The translations under genes and the position numbers were made by a program. The notes under the pieces are model-generated. The model worked only from the letters and a program-made list of their open reading frames with translations, made no database searches and was not told the DNA's origin. A stretch of DNA of 64,000 bases from Pseudomonadota bacterium (GTDB taxonomy: Bacteria; Pseudomonadota; Alphaproteobacteria; Micropepsales; Micropepsaceae): positions 24,367 through 88,366 of the forward strand of contig JACQDN010000045.1 in NCBI GenBank assembly GCA_016201105.1, read 5' to 3'. This document shows, one piece after another, positions 37,775-46,867 of the stretch (positions within the stretch are counted from its first letter, which is position 1; each line of letters opens with the position of its first letter).

Positions 37775-38044
37775 AAATGAGTTTGATTTCGCACTCGCAA
37801 GCGTCACTCTTTACATAAATTTGTCGCGTATCCGTGTGTTTTGCTGAACACGCTCTTAAAGCGACTCGATTTATCGTTTACGCACCGCGCGATCAGGGGT
37901 GGGTTTTTTGTACTATTCCGGCCACACGCAATACGCCAGAAGTCCGTTTCCCGCAGTCTATCGGCGGCGGCGGAGAAAACTTCCGTTCTGGATACCGTGT
38001 ATGGCGCTGCTTATGGTGGCTGCAGCGACGATGCTCTTCGCGAT

Positions 38045-38926
38045 TTAACCGGCCTTGTTCAGCACGCCACGCTTCAACGGATCGGGATCGAGCAATTTCC
38101 CCGTCATCGCGCCGAGCCAATCCAGTCCTTCGCGCAGTTTCACGTTCTCGCCGATCACAAGAATGGCCGGTGCGCTGCTTTCATTCGCGACCCGGCCCAG
38201 TTCTCCCAGCGTGGTCACGCGCACATTCTGCTTGACGAAGGTCGCGTCGCTGACGATGGCGGCAGGCTCGCTCGCGTGGCGGCCGCCTTCGATCAGTTTC
38301 GCCGCGATCTCTTCGGCATGGGCGAGCGCCATATACAGCACGATGGTGGGCGAACCCTTTGCCATCGCGTTCCAGTCGAGCTTCGGCACGCCGCCGTCCA
38401 CGTCGTGCCCGGTGACGAACGTCACCACGTGATTGGTGTCGCGATGGGTGACGGGAATGCCCGCGTAAGCAAGACCGCCGATGCCGGCCGTCACGCCCGG
38501 CACGATGCGAAAGGGAATGGAGGCGCGCGCCAGCGCGAGGGCCTCTTCGCCGCCGCGCCCGAACACAAAGGGATCGCCGCCCTTCAAGCGCAGCACCCGC
38601 AAGCCCTTGCTTGCGCGTGAAATCAGCGTACCGGAAATATCGCCTTGCTTGGCGGATGCCGCGCCGCGCCGCTTGCCGGCAAAAGCGACCTCCGCGCCGG
38701 GCCGCGCGAATTGGAGCAAGGTCTCGTTGGCGAGCGCGTCATAAAGAATGACATCGGCCTCTGCGATCGCGTGCAGGCCCAGGGCGGTGATCAGTCCCGG
38801 ATCGCCGGGACCGGCACCGGCCAGCCACACCCAGCCTTTGTCGAAAGAAGGCAGGGCCAACGCATCCGCCAGCCGCTGCATGGCGGCGCGATCGGCAAAA
38901 TTTCCAGGAGTTGCCTTGGATTCCAT
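38045..38926 (-). CDS. cobA: Uroporphyrinogen-III C-methyltransferase
   Basis: VWLAGAGPGDPGLITALGLHAIAEADVILYDALAN; LKGGDPFVFGRGGEEA; GIPVTHRD. Confidence 0.9.
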   Translation of the reverse strand: MESKATPGNFADRAAMQRLADALALPSFDKGWVWLAGAGPGDPGLITALGLHAIAEADVILYDALANETLLQFARPGAEVAFAGKRRGAASAKQGDISGTLISRASKGLRVLRLKGGDPFVFGRGGEEALALARASIPFRIVPGVTAGIGGLAYAGIPVTHRDTNHVVTFVTGHDVDGGVPKLDWNAMAKGSPTIVLYMALAHAEEIAAKLIEGGRHASEPAAIVSDATFVKQNVRVTTLGELGRVANESSAPAILVIGENVKLREGLDWLGAMTGKLLDPDPLKRGVLNKAG

Positions 38927-39061
38927 TTCACATTCTCAAACCGTAGAAGCAATTATATCACATATGTCACAGGGGAAAACGATAGACGATTTCCAGCGTG
39001 AATCTCAGGAAGCGCGCGACTTTTTCCGGAGCCACCGGTTATAGAAGTCCGCCACTCCAGA

Positions 39062-40570
39062 ATGTCTTCCATGCCTCAAAAGCCTCGCAGCGGCCTGAAG
39101 CCGAACACGCTCGACTACGAAACCCTGCCGCTCGTCACCGCGAACGGCTTTCGCGAATACGACGCGCGCTGGCTGTTCGGCAAAGAGATCAATCTGCTGG
39201 GCGTGCAGGCGCTGGGCCTTGGGCTTGGCACCTATTTCCACGAGCTGGGCGTGCGCCCGCGCGTTGCGACGGGGCACGACTACCGCTCCTATTCGCTCTC
39301 CATCAAGCAGGCGCTGGTGCTCGGGCTGATGAATGCGGGCTGCGAAGTGGTGGACATCGGGCTTGCCACCACGCCGATGGCGTACTTCGCGCAATTCGCG
39401 CTCGATTGCCCGTGCGTGGCGATGGTGACGGCGAGCCACAACGAGAATGGCTGGACCGGCGTGAAGATGGGCGCGAATCGTCCTCTCACCTTCGGTCCCG
39501 ACGAGATCAACCGCCTGAAAGCGATCGTGCTCGGCGGCGAAGGCAAGGCGCACGCCGGCGGAAGCTATACGGCGATCGAAAATTTCCGCGAGCCCTATCT
39601 CGAAGAGCTGTCTGGCGGACACAAGCTGTCGCGCAAAATCAAAGTCGCGGTCGCCTGCGGCAACGGCACGGCGGGTCCGTTCGGTCCGGAAGCGTTGCGC
39701 CGCATCGGCGCCGACGTGATCGAGGTCAATTGCGATCTCGACTACAATTTTCCCAACTACAATCCCAACACCGAAGATTTGCACATGCTGCACGCCATGG
39801 CGGATGCCGTGCGCGAGACCGGCGCGGAATTGTGCCTGGGCTTCGACGCCGACGGCGATCGCTGCGGCGTAGTGGACGACAAAGGCGAGGAAATCTTCGC
39901 CGACAAAGTGGGCGTGCTGCTGGCCCGCGATCTTTCCGTCCGTTTTCCCAATGCCAAATTCGTGGCCGACGTCAAATCCACCGGCATCTTCGAGATCGAT
40001 CCGGTGCTGAAAAAAAACGGCGCCACGACCGACTACTGGAAGACCGGCCATTCCTACATCAAGAGCCGCACCACCGAGCTGAACGCGCTCGCGGGCTTCG
40101 AGAAGAGCGGACATTACTTCTTCCGCCCGCCCATCGGCCGCGGCTATGACGACGGCATCGTCGCCGGCATCGCGGTGCTGGAAATGCTCGACCGCGCCAA
40201 AGGCCGGAAGATGAGCGAACTCGTCGCCGATCTGCCCAAGACCTGGGGCTCGCCGACCATGGCGCCCTTCTGTCCGGACGACAAAAAATATTCCGTCGTC
40301 GCCGCGCTGACGAAGGAATATGAGAACGCCAAGGCGAAGGGCGAGAAAATCCTCGGCCAGGCCATCGTGCGCCTCATCACCGTGAACGGCGTGCGCGTGG
40401 TGCTGGAAGACGGAACCTGGGGCCTGGTGCGCGCCTCCTCCAACAAGCCTTCGCTCGTCGTCGTCGTCGAAAGCCCCAAATCGGAAGCCAACATGCGCGC
40501 CATGTTCGCCGATCTCGACGCGCGGCTGAAGAAGCACCCGGAAATCGGCGAATACGACCAGAAGATTTGA
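39062..40570 (+). CDS. Phosphomannomutase/phosphoglucomutase
   Basis: FREYDARWLFG, VTASHNENGWTGVKMG, GFDADGDRCGVVDDKG. Confidence 0.93.
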   Translation: MSSMPQKPRSGLKPNTLDYETLPLVTANGFREYDARWLFGKEINLLGVQALGLGLGTYFHELGVRPRVATGHDYRSYSLSIKQALVLGLMNAGCEVVDIGLATTPMAYFAQFALDCPCVAMVTASHNENGWTGVKMGANRPLTFGPDEINRLKAIVLGGEGKAHAGGSYTAIENFREPYLEELSGGHKLSRKIKVAVACGNGTAGPFGPEALRRIGADVIEVNCDLDYNFPNYNPNTEDLHMLHAMADAVRETGAELCLGFDADGDRCGVVDDKGEEIFADKVGVLLARDLSVRFPNAKFVADVKSTGIFEIDPVLKKNGATTDYWKTGHSYIKSRTTELNALAGFEKSGHYFFRPPIGRGYDDGIVAGIAVLEMLDRAKGRKMSELVADLPKTWGSPTMAPFCPDDKKYSVVAALTKEYENAKAKGEKILGQAIVRLITVNGVRVVLEDGTWGLVRASSNKPSLVVVVESPKSEANMRAMFADLDARLKKHPEIGEYDQKI

Positions 40571-40597
40571 ACGTCTTTTCCAGAGTTCCCCTCCCAG

Positions 40598-40679
40598 CCG
40601 TCATCGCCCGGCTTGTCCGGGCGACCCATCTTCGTGTGAAAATAAGAAGATGGGTCACCCGCATTCGCGGGTGATGACG
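40598..40679. repeat. Intergenic inverted repeat (ccgtcatcgcccgg...cgcgggtgatgacg type)
   Basis: Two nested hairpins including cgacccatcttc...gaagatgggtc. Confidence 0.8.
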
Positions 40680-40717
40680 AACTATTGTAGATTAGGCAAT
40701 TCCTTGAGGACCCGCGC

Positions 40718-41371
40718 ATGGCTCATATCGAAGAATACAAAGGTAAACGCATCGTCATCCGCAACAATGCGCGGCGCTGCATTCATTCGCGTCATTGCGT
40801 GCTCAACACGCCCGAAGTCTTCGTCCCCAATGTCGATGGCCCCTGGATTCATCCCGATGCGGCCGCGGCGGAAGCGGCCATCGCGACGGTCGTCAAATGC
40901 CCCTCCGGCGCGCTGACCTACGAACCCGCCGACGATTCTGTGACCGCGGAAAAACCGCCCGGCGTGAACACGGTGCGGGTGTGGGAAGACGGTCCGCTCG
41001 CTTTCCTCGCCGAGCTCGACGTCAACGGCGACAAATCCACCTTCCGCGCCACGCTCTGCCGCTGCGGGAAATCCAACCACAAGCCGTTCTGCGACAAAAT
41101 GCATGTGAAGGCCGGCTTCAAGGCAACCGGCGAGCCGGCCTCCAAAGAGGTCGCAACGCTGGCCACGCGCAACGGACCGCTCAAAGTGACGCCGACGAAA
41201 AACGGCCCGTTGCACGTCACGGGCGCATTGGAAGTCTGCACCGCGAGTGGCCGCACGGTCCTGCGCGATGTGGAGATGTGGCTCTGCCGTTGCGGTCACT
41301 CCAACGACAAACCGTTCTGCGACGGCAGCCACGAGAAAGTGGGATTCATCGCGCCGGGAGTGGAGGAGTGA
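40718..41371 (+). CDS. Divergent 4Fe-4S plus double CDGSH iron-sulfur domain protein
   Basis: RRCIHSRHCVLNTPEVF...VVKCPSGAL; CRCGKSNHKPFCDKMH; CRCGHSNDKPFCDGSH. Confidence 0.92.
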   Translation: MAHIEEYKGKRIVIRNNARRCIHSRHCVLNTPEVFVPNVDGPWIHPDAAAAEAAIATVVKCPSGALTYEPADDSVTAEKPPGVNTVRVWEDGPLAFLAELDVNGDKSTFRATLCRCGKSNHKPFCDKMHVKAGFKATGEPASKEVATLATRNGPLKVTPTKNGPLHVTGALEVCTASGRTVLRDVEMWLCRCGHSNDKPFCDGSHEKVGFIAPGVEE

Positions 41372-41393
41372 CTCTCCAAAATTCAAAATAAGT

Positions 41394-41503
41394 CCGTCAT
41401 GGCCGCCCTCGTGGCGGCCACCCATGATCTCGATGCTGCAAGATAGTGCGGAATTGTTCGGCAGAGGTGTTCATGGGTGGCCGGGACAAGCCCGGCCATG
41501 ACG
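41394..41503. repeat. Intergenic inverted repeat (ccgtcatggccg...cggccatgacg type)
   Basis: Arms ccgtcatggccg / cggccatgacg; internal gtggcggccacccatg / catgggtggccggg. Confidence 0.8.
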
Positions 41504-41526
41504 AGATAATTGAAATGTTTTCTTGC

Positions 41527-42363
41527 TCAACCCAGCGCGTCGTAGAACATCCGCGCGGCGGTGATTGCGATGAATCCCGCAAACACCATGCGCAAGCGCC
41601 GGCGGTCCATCGTATGCGCCATGTGCGCACCGAAGGGGGCAGCAAAGAACGACACGGGCGCGATGAGCAGAAACCCCAAGACATTCACATAGCCGAACGA
41701 ATAGGGCGGCAGATGCGCGACGCCCCAGCCCGCGATGATCGAGCCGATGGTGCCTGGAATGGAGATGATGGCGCCGAACGCCGACGCCGTTCCCACCGCG
41801 CGGTGGATCGGCACGCCGCACAAAGTCATCGCCGGCACGCCCACGGTTCCGCCGCCGATCCCCATCATGGTGGAGACGCCGCCGATGCCGGCCGGCAGCA
41901 GAAAGCGCCCGAGCCCGGTCGGCAGATGATCCGAAATCCGCTTCGTTTCACCCCAGAACGCGAAATGAATCGCGACCGGCAGTGCGACGCTGGCGAAGAA
42001 CAGCGCCAGCCACTGCCCGCGCGCGATGCCTGCCAGCGCGCTTCCGATCAAGACGCCGATCACCATCGGGGCGACCCAGCGCCTCAGCAGCTCCCAATCC
42101 ACCGCGCCTTTCTTGTTGTGCGCGCTGAGCGAGGAGAACGAGGTGGGGATGATGGTGGCGAGCGAGGTGCCGACCGCGATGTGCATGCGGATATTCTCGT
42201 CGACGCCGAGCAGAGCGAGCACGTGATAGAGCACCGGCACCACCACGATGCCGCCGCCGACGCCCAGCATGCCGGCGACCAAGCCGCCGACGACGCCCGC
42301 GATGACGAGGCCGAGCGCGAAGGTGCCGAGTTCGCCGGCCGGTGCGTAGCCTAGAAAATCCAT
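41527..42363 (-). CDS. TauE/SafE-family sulfite exporter-like permease
   Basis: GVVGGLVAGMLGVGGGIVVVPVLYHVLALLG; second half GIGGVSTMMGIGGGTVGVPAM. Confidence 0.9.
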   Translation of the reverse strand: MDFLGYAPAGELGTFALGLVIAGVVGGLVAGMLGVGGGIVVVPVLYHVLALLGVDENIRMHIAVGTSLATIIPTSFSSLSAHNKKGAVDWELLRRWVAPMVIGVLIGSALAGIARGQWLALFFASVALPVAIHFAFWGETKRISDHLPTGLGRFLLPAGIGGVSTMMGIGGGTVGVPAMTLCGVPIHRAVGTASAFGAIISIPGTIGSIIAGWGVAHLPPYSFGYVNVLGFLLIAPVSFFAAPFGAHMAHTMDRRRLRMVFAGFIAITAARMFYDALG

Positions 42364-43349
42364 CAGGCGGCCACGGGCTCGGGCGCGCGTTGCACAAGGG
42401 CGAGTGCGTCGCGCAGCGTCTGCAGGTTGGCGCCACGCAGAGTCCCGTATTCGGCAAGGTGCCGGCGGAACAGCCGTGCGCCTGGCCGGCCGTTGAACAG
42501 GCCGAGCATCGGTTTGGTGAGTTTGTTCAGGGGCACGCGCTGCTCCAGCTGTTCCGCGGCATAAGCAAGGTAACCTTCCACGGCGGCGTCGAACGAAATA
42601 GCCCGTGCACCGAAGAACCGCGCATCCGCGTCCACGAGCATCGCGGGGGAATGATAGGCCGCACGCCCCATCATCACGCCGTCGACGTGATCCAGATGCT
42701 TCTCGGCTTCGTCGAGACTGCCGATGCCGCCGTTCAGAACGATCTTGAGCTTGGGATGTTCGCGCTTCACGCGATAGACCAGATCGTAGTCGAGCGGCGG
42801 CACATCACGATTGTCCTTCGGCGACAGGCCTTCCAGCCAAGCTTTGCGCGCGTGCACGGCGAACGTCTTCACGCCGGCACGTGCGCACAGTCCAATCAGT
42901 TCGCGCAACGAGCTTTCCGGATCCTGATCGTCCACACCGATGCGGCACTTGACGGTCACTGGAATCGAAACCGCGGCCCGCATCGCGGCCACGCACTCGG
43001 CCACAAGCGTCGGCTCGCGCATCAAACAGGCGCCGAAGCGTCCGGACTGCACCCGGTCCGACGGACAGCCGACATTCAGATTGATCTCGGCGTAGCCGAA
43101 CGCGGCGCCGATCTTTGCGGCCTCGGCCAGCTTCTCCGGCTCCGCACCGCCCAGCTGCAGGGCGACCGGGTCTTCACGGCGGTCGAAACCGAGCAGCCGC
43201 TCGCGATTGCCGCGCAGGATCGCATCCGCCGTCACCATTTCGGTGTAGAGCAGGGCATGGCGCGTCAGCTGACGATGGAGAAAGCGGCAATGCCGGTCGG
43301 TCCAATCCATCATGGGGGCGATGCAAAAGCGGTGGTTTAAGCTATTCAT
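42363..43349 (-). CDS. dusA: tRNA-dihydrouridine synthase A
   Basis: FCIAPMMDWTDRHCRFLHRQLTRHALLYTEMVTADAIL; NLNVGCPSDRVQSGRFGACLM. Confidence 0.94.
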   Translation of the reverse strand: MNSLNHRFCIAPMMDWTDRHCRFLHRQLTRHALLYTEMVTADAILRGNRERLLGFDRREDPVALQLGGAEPEKLAEAAKIGAAFGYAEINLNVGCPSDRVQSGRFGACLMREPTLVAECVAAMRAAVSIPVTVKCRIGVDDQDPESSLRELIGLCARAGVKTFAVHARKAWLEGLSPKDNRDVPPLDYDLVYRVKREHPKLKIVLNGGIGSLDEAEKHLDHVDGVMMGRAAYHSPAMLVDADARFFGARAISFDAAVEGYLAYAAEQLEQRVPLNKLTKPMLGLFNGRPGARLFRRHLAEYGTLRGANLQTLRDALALVQRAPEPVAA

Positions 43350-43493
43350 TGGATTGAATAAATTCTATTTGTGTCGAATCTTCAACGAAATTCAACGGCG
43401 CACTCGCAAGTAACTGCCTTGCTTATCCGATTTCGCGCGGCCGCGCCGCCATTTTGCCGGAAGTTTCTGCTGGGTGCCTTTGCGTGGTGACGC

Positions 43494-44246
43494 CTATCTT
43501 TGGCGAAAATTCCATCGATCTTTTCTCACCGCTGACGGCAAGCGTCCAAGGACACGCCGGAAGGTTCGGCTCATATGGCTCTGGTCGTAGAAGCCCGCCT
43601 CCACCGCGATGCATGCGCTTGGATGATCGGTTTCGCGTAACAGGCGTGCTGCGCGCTCGATGCGAAACCGCGCCGCGGTTTCCAGCAGTCCTTCACCCGT
43701 CGCGCGCTTGTAAGCAGTTCCGAGCCACGAAGGATGTCGTCTCACTTCCCCCGCAAGGTCGCTTGCTCTCAGCGCCGTGTCTTCGCTTAGGCGTCGCGCG
43801 ATCGTACCAACCCAGCTCGGAGAACCGTGCTCGGGTTCGCTGCTCGCTCTTTCCACGAACCGCTGCACGGCCGCGCGAAGTTGCTTTTCGTCTGCTTCCA
43901 TTGCGCAGAGTCGCGCCAAGGTTCGCGCCTCCGCACCAGCACGTCCACCCAGCCATCGCGAGACGGGAGCACTTGGGACCAGTGCGCGTCCAAGCCAAGC
44001 CGGATCGAACTCGACTTCAATCTGCTCAAACCCCGCCGGTCCAATGCTGTTACAATGGGCGGCCCCAGCCCGGTAGAGAATAGCAGAGGGACCGGCGATG
44101 AATGTTTCCCCGAGTTCAGTCTGGTTGACATAGTCGCCAATGACAAAAATCGACAGCACGGGCCAATCATGGGCGTGCTCCGCAACGCGGGCGTAGCTGC
44201 GATCTATGACCCGTCTAATAGAGACTCCGCTGAACCTTCGCAGCAT
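43494..44246 (-). CDS. AraC-family transcriptional regulator
   Basis: C-terminal HTH: HPSWLGTAYKRATGEGLLETAARFRIERAARLLRETDHPSACIAVEAGFYDQSHMSRTFRRVLGRLPS. Confidence 0.88.
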   Translation of the reverse strand: MLRRFSGVSIRRVIDRSYARVAEHAHDWPVLSIFVIGDYVNQTELGETFIAGPSAILYRAGAAHCNSIGPAGFEQIEVEFDPAWLGRALVPSAPVSRWLGGRAGAEARTLARLCAMEADEKQLRAAVQRFVERASSEPEHGSPSWVGTIARRLSEDTALRASDLAGEVRRHPSWLGTAYKRATGEGLLETAARFRIERAARLLRETDHPSACIAVEAGFYDQSHMSRTFRRVLGRLPSAVRKDRWNFRQR

Positions 44247-44405
44247 CTGGCCTGACTCTATCGATGATGAACTTGCTTCAACCTTATCCGCTTCGCCGTT
44301 AAGCGACGAGGGGGCCGATCCCGGTCGCGCCTCCCACCTTGAAACGGTCCAATACGGAGCGCGGCGCGAGCGCCACAGTGGCATTCTCGGCCCCATGGTT
44401 TTGCG

Positions 44406-44942
44406 ATGCCCCAAATACATCCTTCGGTACTGATGACGATTGGCGCAGAGACGTTCCCAGCGAGGTTGCAATATGACTTGGCGCCCAATTCCTGCGCCCT
44501 TCTTGAGACACTGATGCCTTATCGCGGCAAGCTCATCCATGCCCGGTGGAGCGGTGAGGCGTGCTGGTCGCCGCTCGTCGCCACCTGGCTGCCCGGACTG
44601 CTCCTTCCGCCCGAGAACGCCACCAGCGATCCTGTGCCGGGCCAGATGCTTCTTTTTGGCGGCGACTTAGGCGAACCCGAACTCCTGATCCCTTACGGAC
44701 CCTGCCGCTTTGCGAGCAACGCCGGGCCGCTCGCCGGCAACCCGGTGTTGGTGATTGAGGATCGCCTCGCACGACTTGTCGCACTCGGGCGCGAGATTCT
44801 TTGGCGTGGCGCAGCGGATCTGCGTATCGAACATCTGGCGGGTCGGTCTTGCGCTACCGACCCGCGCATTCCTTCGAAGGACTGCATTGTAGACCAATCC
44901 CTCTTGCCGAAAAACGGAGAAGCAGAACATGCCGATCGATAG
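44406..44942 (+). CDS. DUF3830-like protein
   Basis: ALLETLMPYRGKLIHARWSGEACW...ELLIPYGPCRFASNAGPLAGNPVLVI. Confidence 0.65.
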   Translation: MPQIHPSVLMTIGAETFPARLQYDLAPNSCALLETLMPYRGKLIHARWSGEACWSPLVATWLPGLLLPPENATSDPVPGQMLLFGGDLGEPELLIPYGPCRFASNAGPLAGNPVLVIEDRLARLVALGREILWRGAADLRIEHLAGRSCATDPRIPSKDCIVDQSLLPKNGEAEHADR

Positions 44943-46301
44943 ATCAAGACCAACGCGTGTCAGAGGCTTGAACCATCTCGTCCGCTGTGGCGCCGCGCTA
45001 TGCATTTTTCTTCTTACAACGTCTTTCACGCACGCGACGGAAATGCCGGATTGCCACATCGGTACTTACCGGCTGACGGATGGCGGTATCGTCGATATCG
45101 CCCCTTCCGATGGCGACACGCTGCGCTGGCGTCGGTTCGACGGCACGACGGGCGCGCTAACTAAGACAGGAGATGAGCAGTGGACCAGCACCTATGGCTG
45201 GACCGGGCGGCCCGACGGAAAGACCGTGCGCTTTTCCGATTGCGCGGCGGGCCGTATCGACTTCAATAGCTTGGAAGGCCATCGCATCGCCTTCGACGTG
45301 ACCGACACCACATTCACGAGCCACGGCGTGACGCTCACCGGGCGGCTGGTCATGCCGAAAGGCGAAGCCGTCGTGCCGGTGGTCGTCCTCGTGCATGGCT
45401 CCGAGCACGATTCGGCGCGGAAATTCTATTCCCTGCAGCGAATGCTGCCGGCCGAGGGCGTCGGCGCCTTCGTCTATGACAAGCGCGGGACCGGTGCGTC
45501 GGGCGGCAGCTACAGCCAGGATTTCAGCCTCCTCGCCGACGACGATGTGGCGGCAATGCGCGAAGCCCGACGCCTTGCTGGGGCGCGCGCGGGCCGGATC
45601 GGCTACCAGGCGGGAAGCGAGGGGGATGGGTGGCGCCGATCGCGGCCAATCGTGCGCATGTCGACTTCGTCATCGTCTGCTTTGGATTGGCCGTGACCGT
45701 GCTCGAGGAAGATCAGGAAGAGGTGGGACTCGAAATGCGCGAGAAAGGTCATTCGCCGGCCGAGATCGCCGATGCGCTGAAGGTAGCGCGTGCCGCGGAA
45801 ACAGTGATCGCCAGCGGCTTCACCAAAGGCTTTGCGCAATTCGATGCCCTGCGCGCCAAATATCGCACCGCGACCTGGTACAAGGATCTGCACGGTGATT
45901 TCACCTACTTCCTGTTGCCTTACAGCGAAGCGCAGTTGCGCGCGATGGCGCCCAAATTCCGCTGGGGCACACCGTTCCACTACGAACCCATGCCGACGCT
46001 GCGTGCAGACACGACGCCGCAATTGTGGATTCTGGGGAGCGAGGATTACGAAGCGCCGAGCGCAGAAACAAGCCGGCGCATCAAATCGTTAATCGCAGAC
46101 GGGCGACCCTTCACTCTTGCACTCTACCCCGGGGCCGAGCACGGCATGACGCTGTTCAAAACCAAGCCAGACGGCGAGCGCGTGGATACGCGTTATGCGC
46201 CCGGCTATTTCGACATGATTCGCGATTTTGCCCGTAACGACCGCCTGCAGGAACACTACGGCAACGCGCAGATCGCGCGGACCATAGCTCCTATCCATTG
46301 A
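44929..46301 (+). pseudogene. Secreted alpha/beta hydrolase, frameshifted in a G-run near 45621
   Basis: N-part ...VVVLVHGSEHDSARKFYSLQRMLPAEGVGAFVYDKRGTGASGG...RIGYQAGSEG; C-part resumes in another frame GWVAPIAANRAHVDFVIVCFG...LYPGAEHGMTLF. Confidence 0.8.
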
Positions 46302-46605
46302 GTGGATCGAGATGAGCGCATCCAAATCGCATTTCATCAGTATACGGAATATACGTAGAAGCCGCTGTGGGCTGTTGCGGGCTCTTTCGGGGGGAACGAA
46401 AAAGAACGGATACGAAAGTGAAGGAGACCGATTCCGCGTGATAGCCGCAAGCAAAGGAGACTAAACAGCCAACCCGTTCCGTTGCCGCTGTCACGATGGC
46501 CTCGCGAGGCCGCCGCGGTGACGCGTCCCACGTTGGCTTAACATGACCGCCGCTGCACAGCCGCTGGGCAAGCACGGCTCAAATCGCAGCCAGCCCGCAC
46601 CATTA

Positions 46606-46662
46606 TTGTGCAGTGCAAAAGAAATTTCATCATTGATATCAATCGTCTATTGCATTGCACAA
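46606..46662. promoter_or_regulatory. Candidate operator: inverted repeat TTGTGCAGTGCAA-N31-TTGCATTGCACAA enclosing palindrome ATTGATATCAAT
   Basis: Arms 12/13 complementary; inner 12-bp perfect palindrome at 46632-46643. Confidence 0.45.
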
Positions 46663-46730
46663 AAAAACTTTCATTGTTGACCGCGTACCAAGCGCCGGCG
46701 CGAAAACGCAAAGGTGCCGTACCGGGAGCG

Positions 46731-46798
46731 GCGCCAATGGCGGCGCGCTTCTGATGATAGCGGAGCCGCAACGGCTCCATCACAGACAACGGCGTCTG
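46731..46798 (+). ncRNA. ANTAR (NasT)-responsive two-hairpin leader element
   Basis: P1: gcgcc-AATGGC-ggcgc (46731-46746); P2: cagac-AACGGC-gtctg (46783-46798); both hexaloops have A1 and G4. Confidence 0.75.
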
Positions 46799-46831
46799 AG
46801 CGGCGAGCAATCGCCGGTCGGGCGCTTTTTT
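46792..46831 (+). terminator. Intrinsic terminator in leader, mutually exclusive with ANTAR P2
   Basis: gcgtctgagcggcga-gcaa-tcgccggtcgggcgc followed by TTTTTT; its 5' arm includes the P2 3' arm gtctg. Confidence 0.8.
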
Positions 46832-46867
46832 GTTTTCGGGCCTGGGCCCGAACGAAGGGAATTGGTG

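Noticed and set aside
37834-38235. 133-aa ORF in the gap after DUF1289
   Set aside because: Overlaps SUMT on the opposite strand and has no recognisable protein character.
39005-40537. 510-aa minus-strand ORF
   Set aside because: Antisense to the well-supported phosphomannomutase gene.
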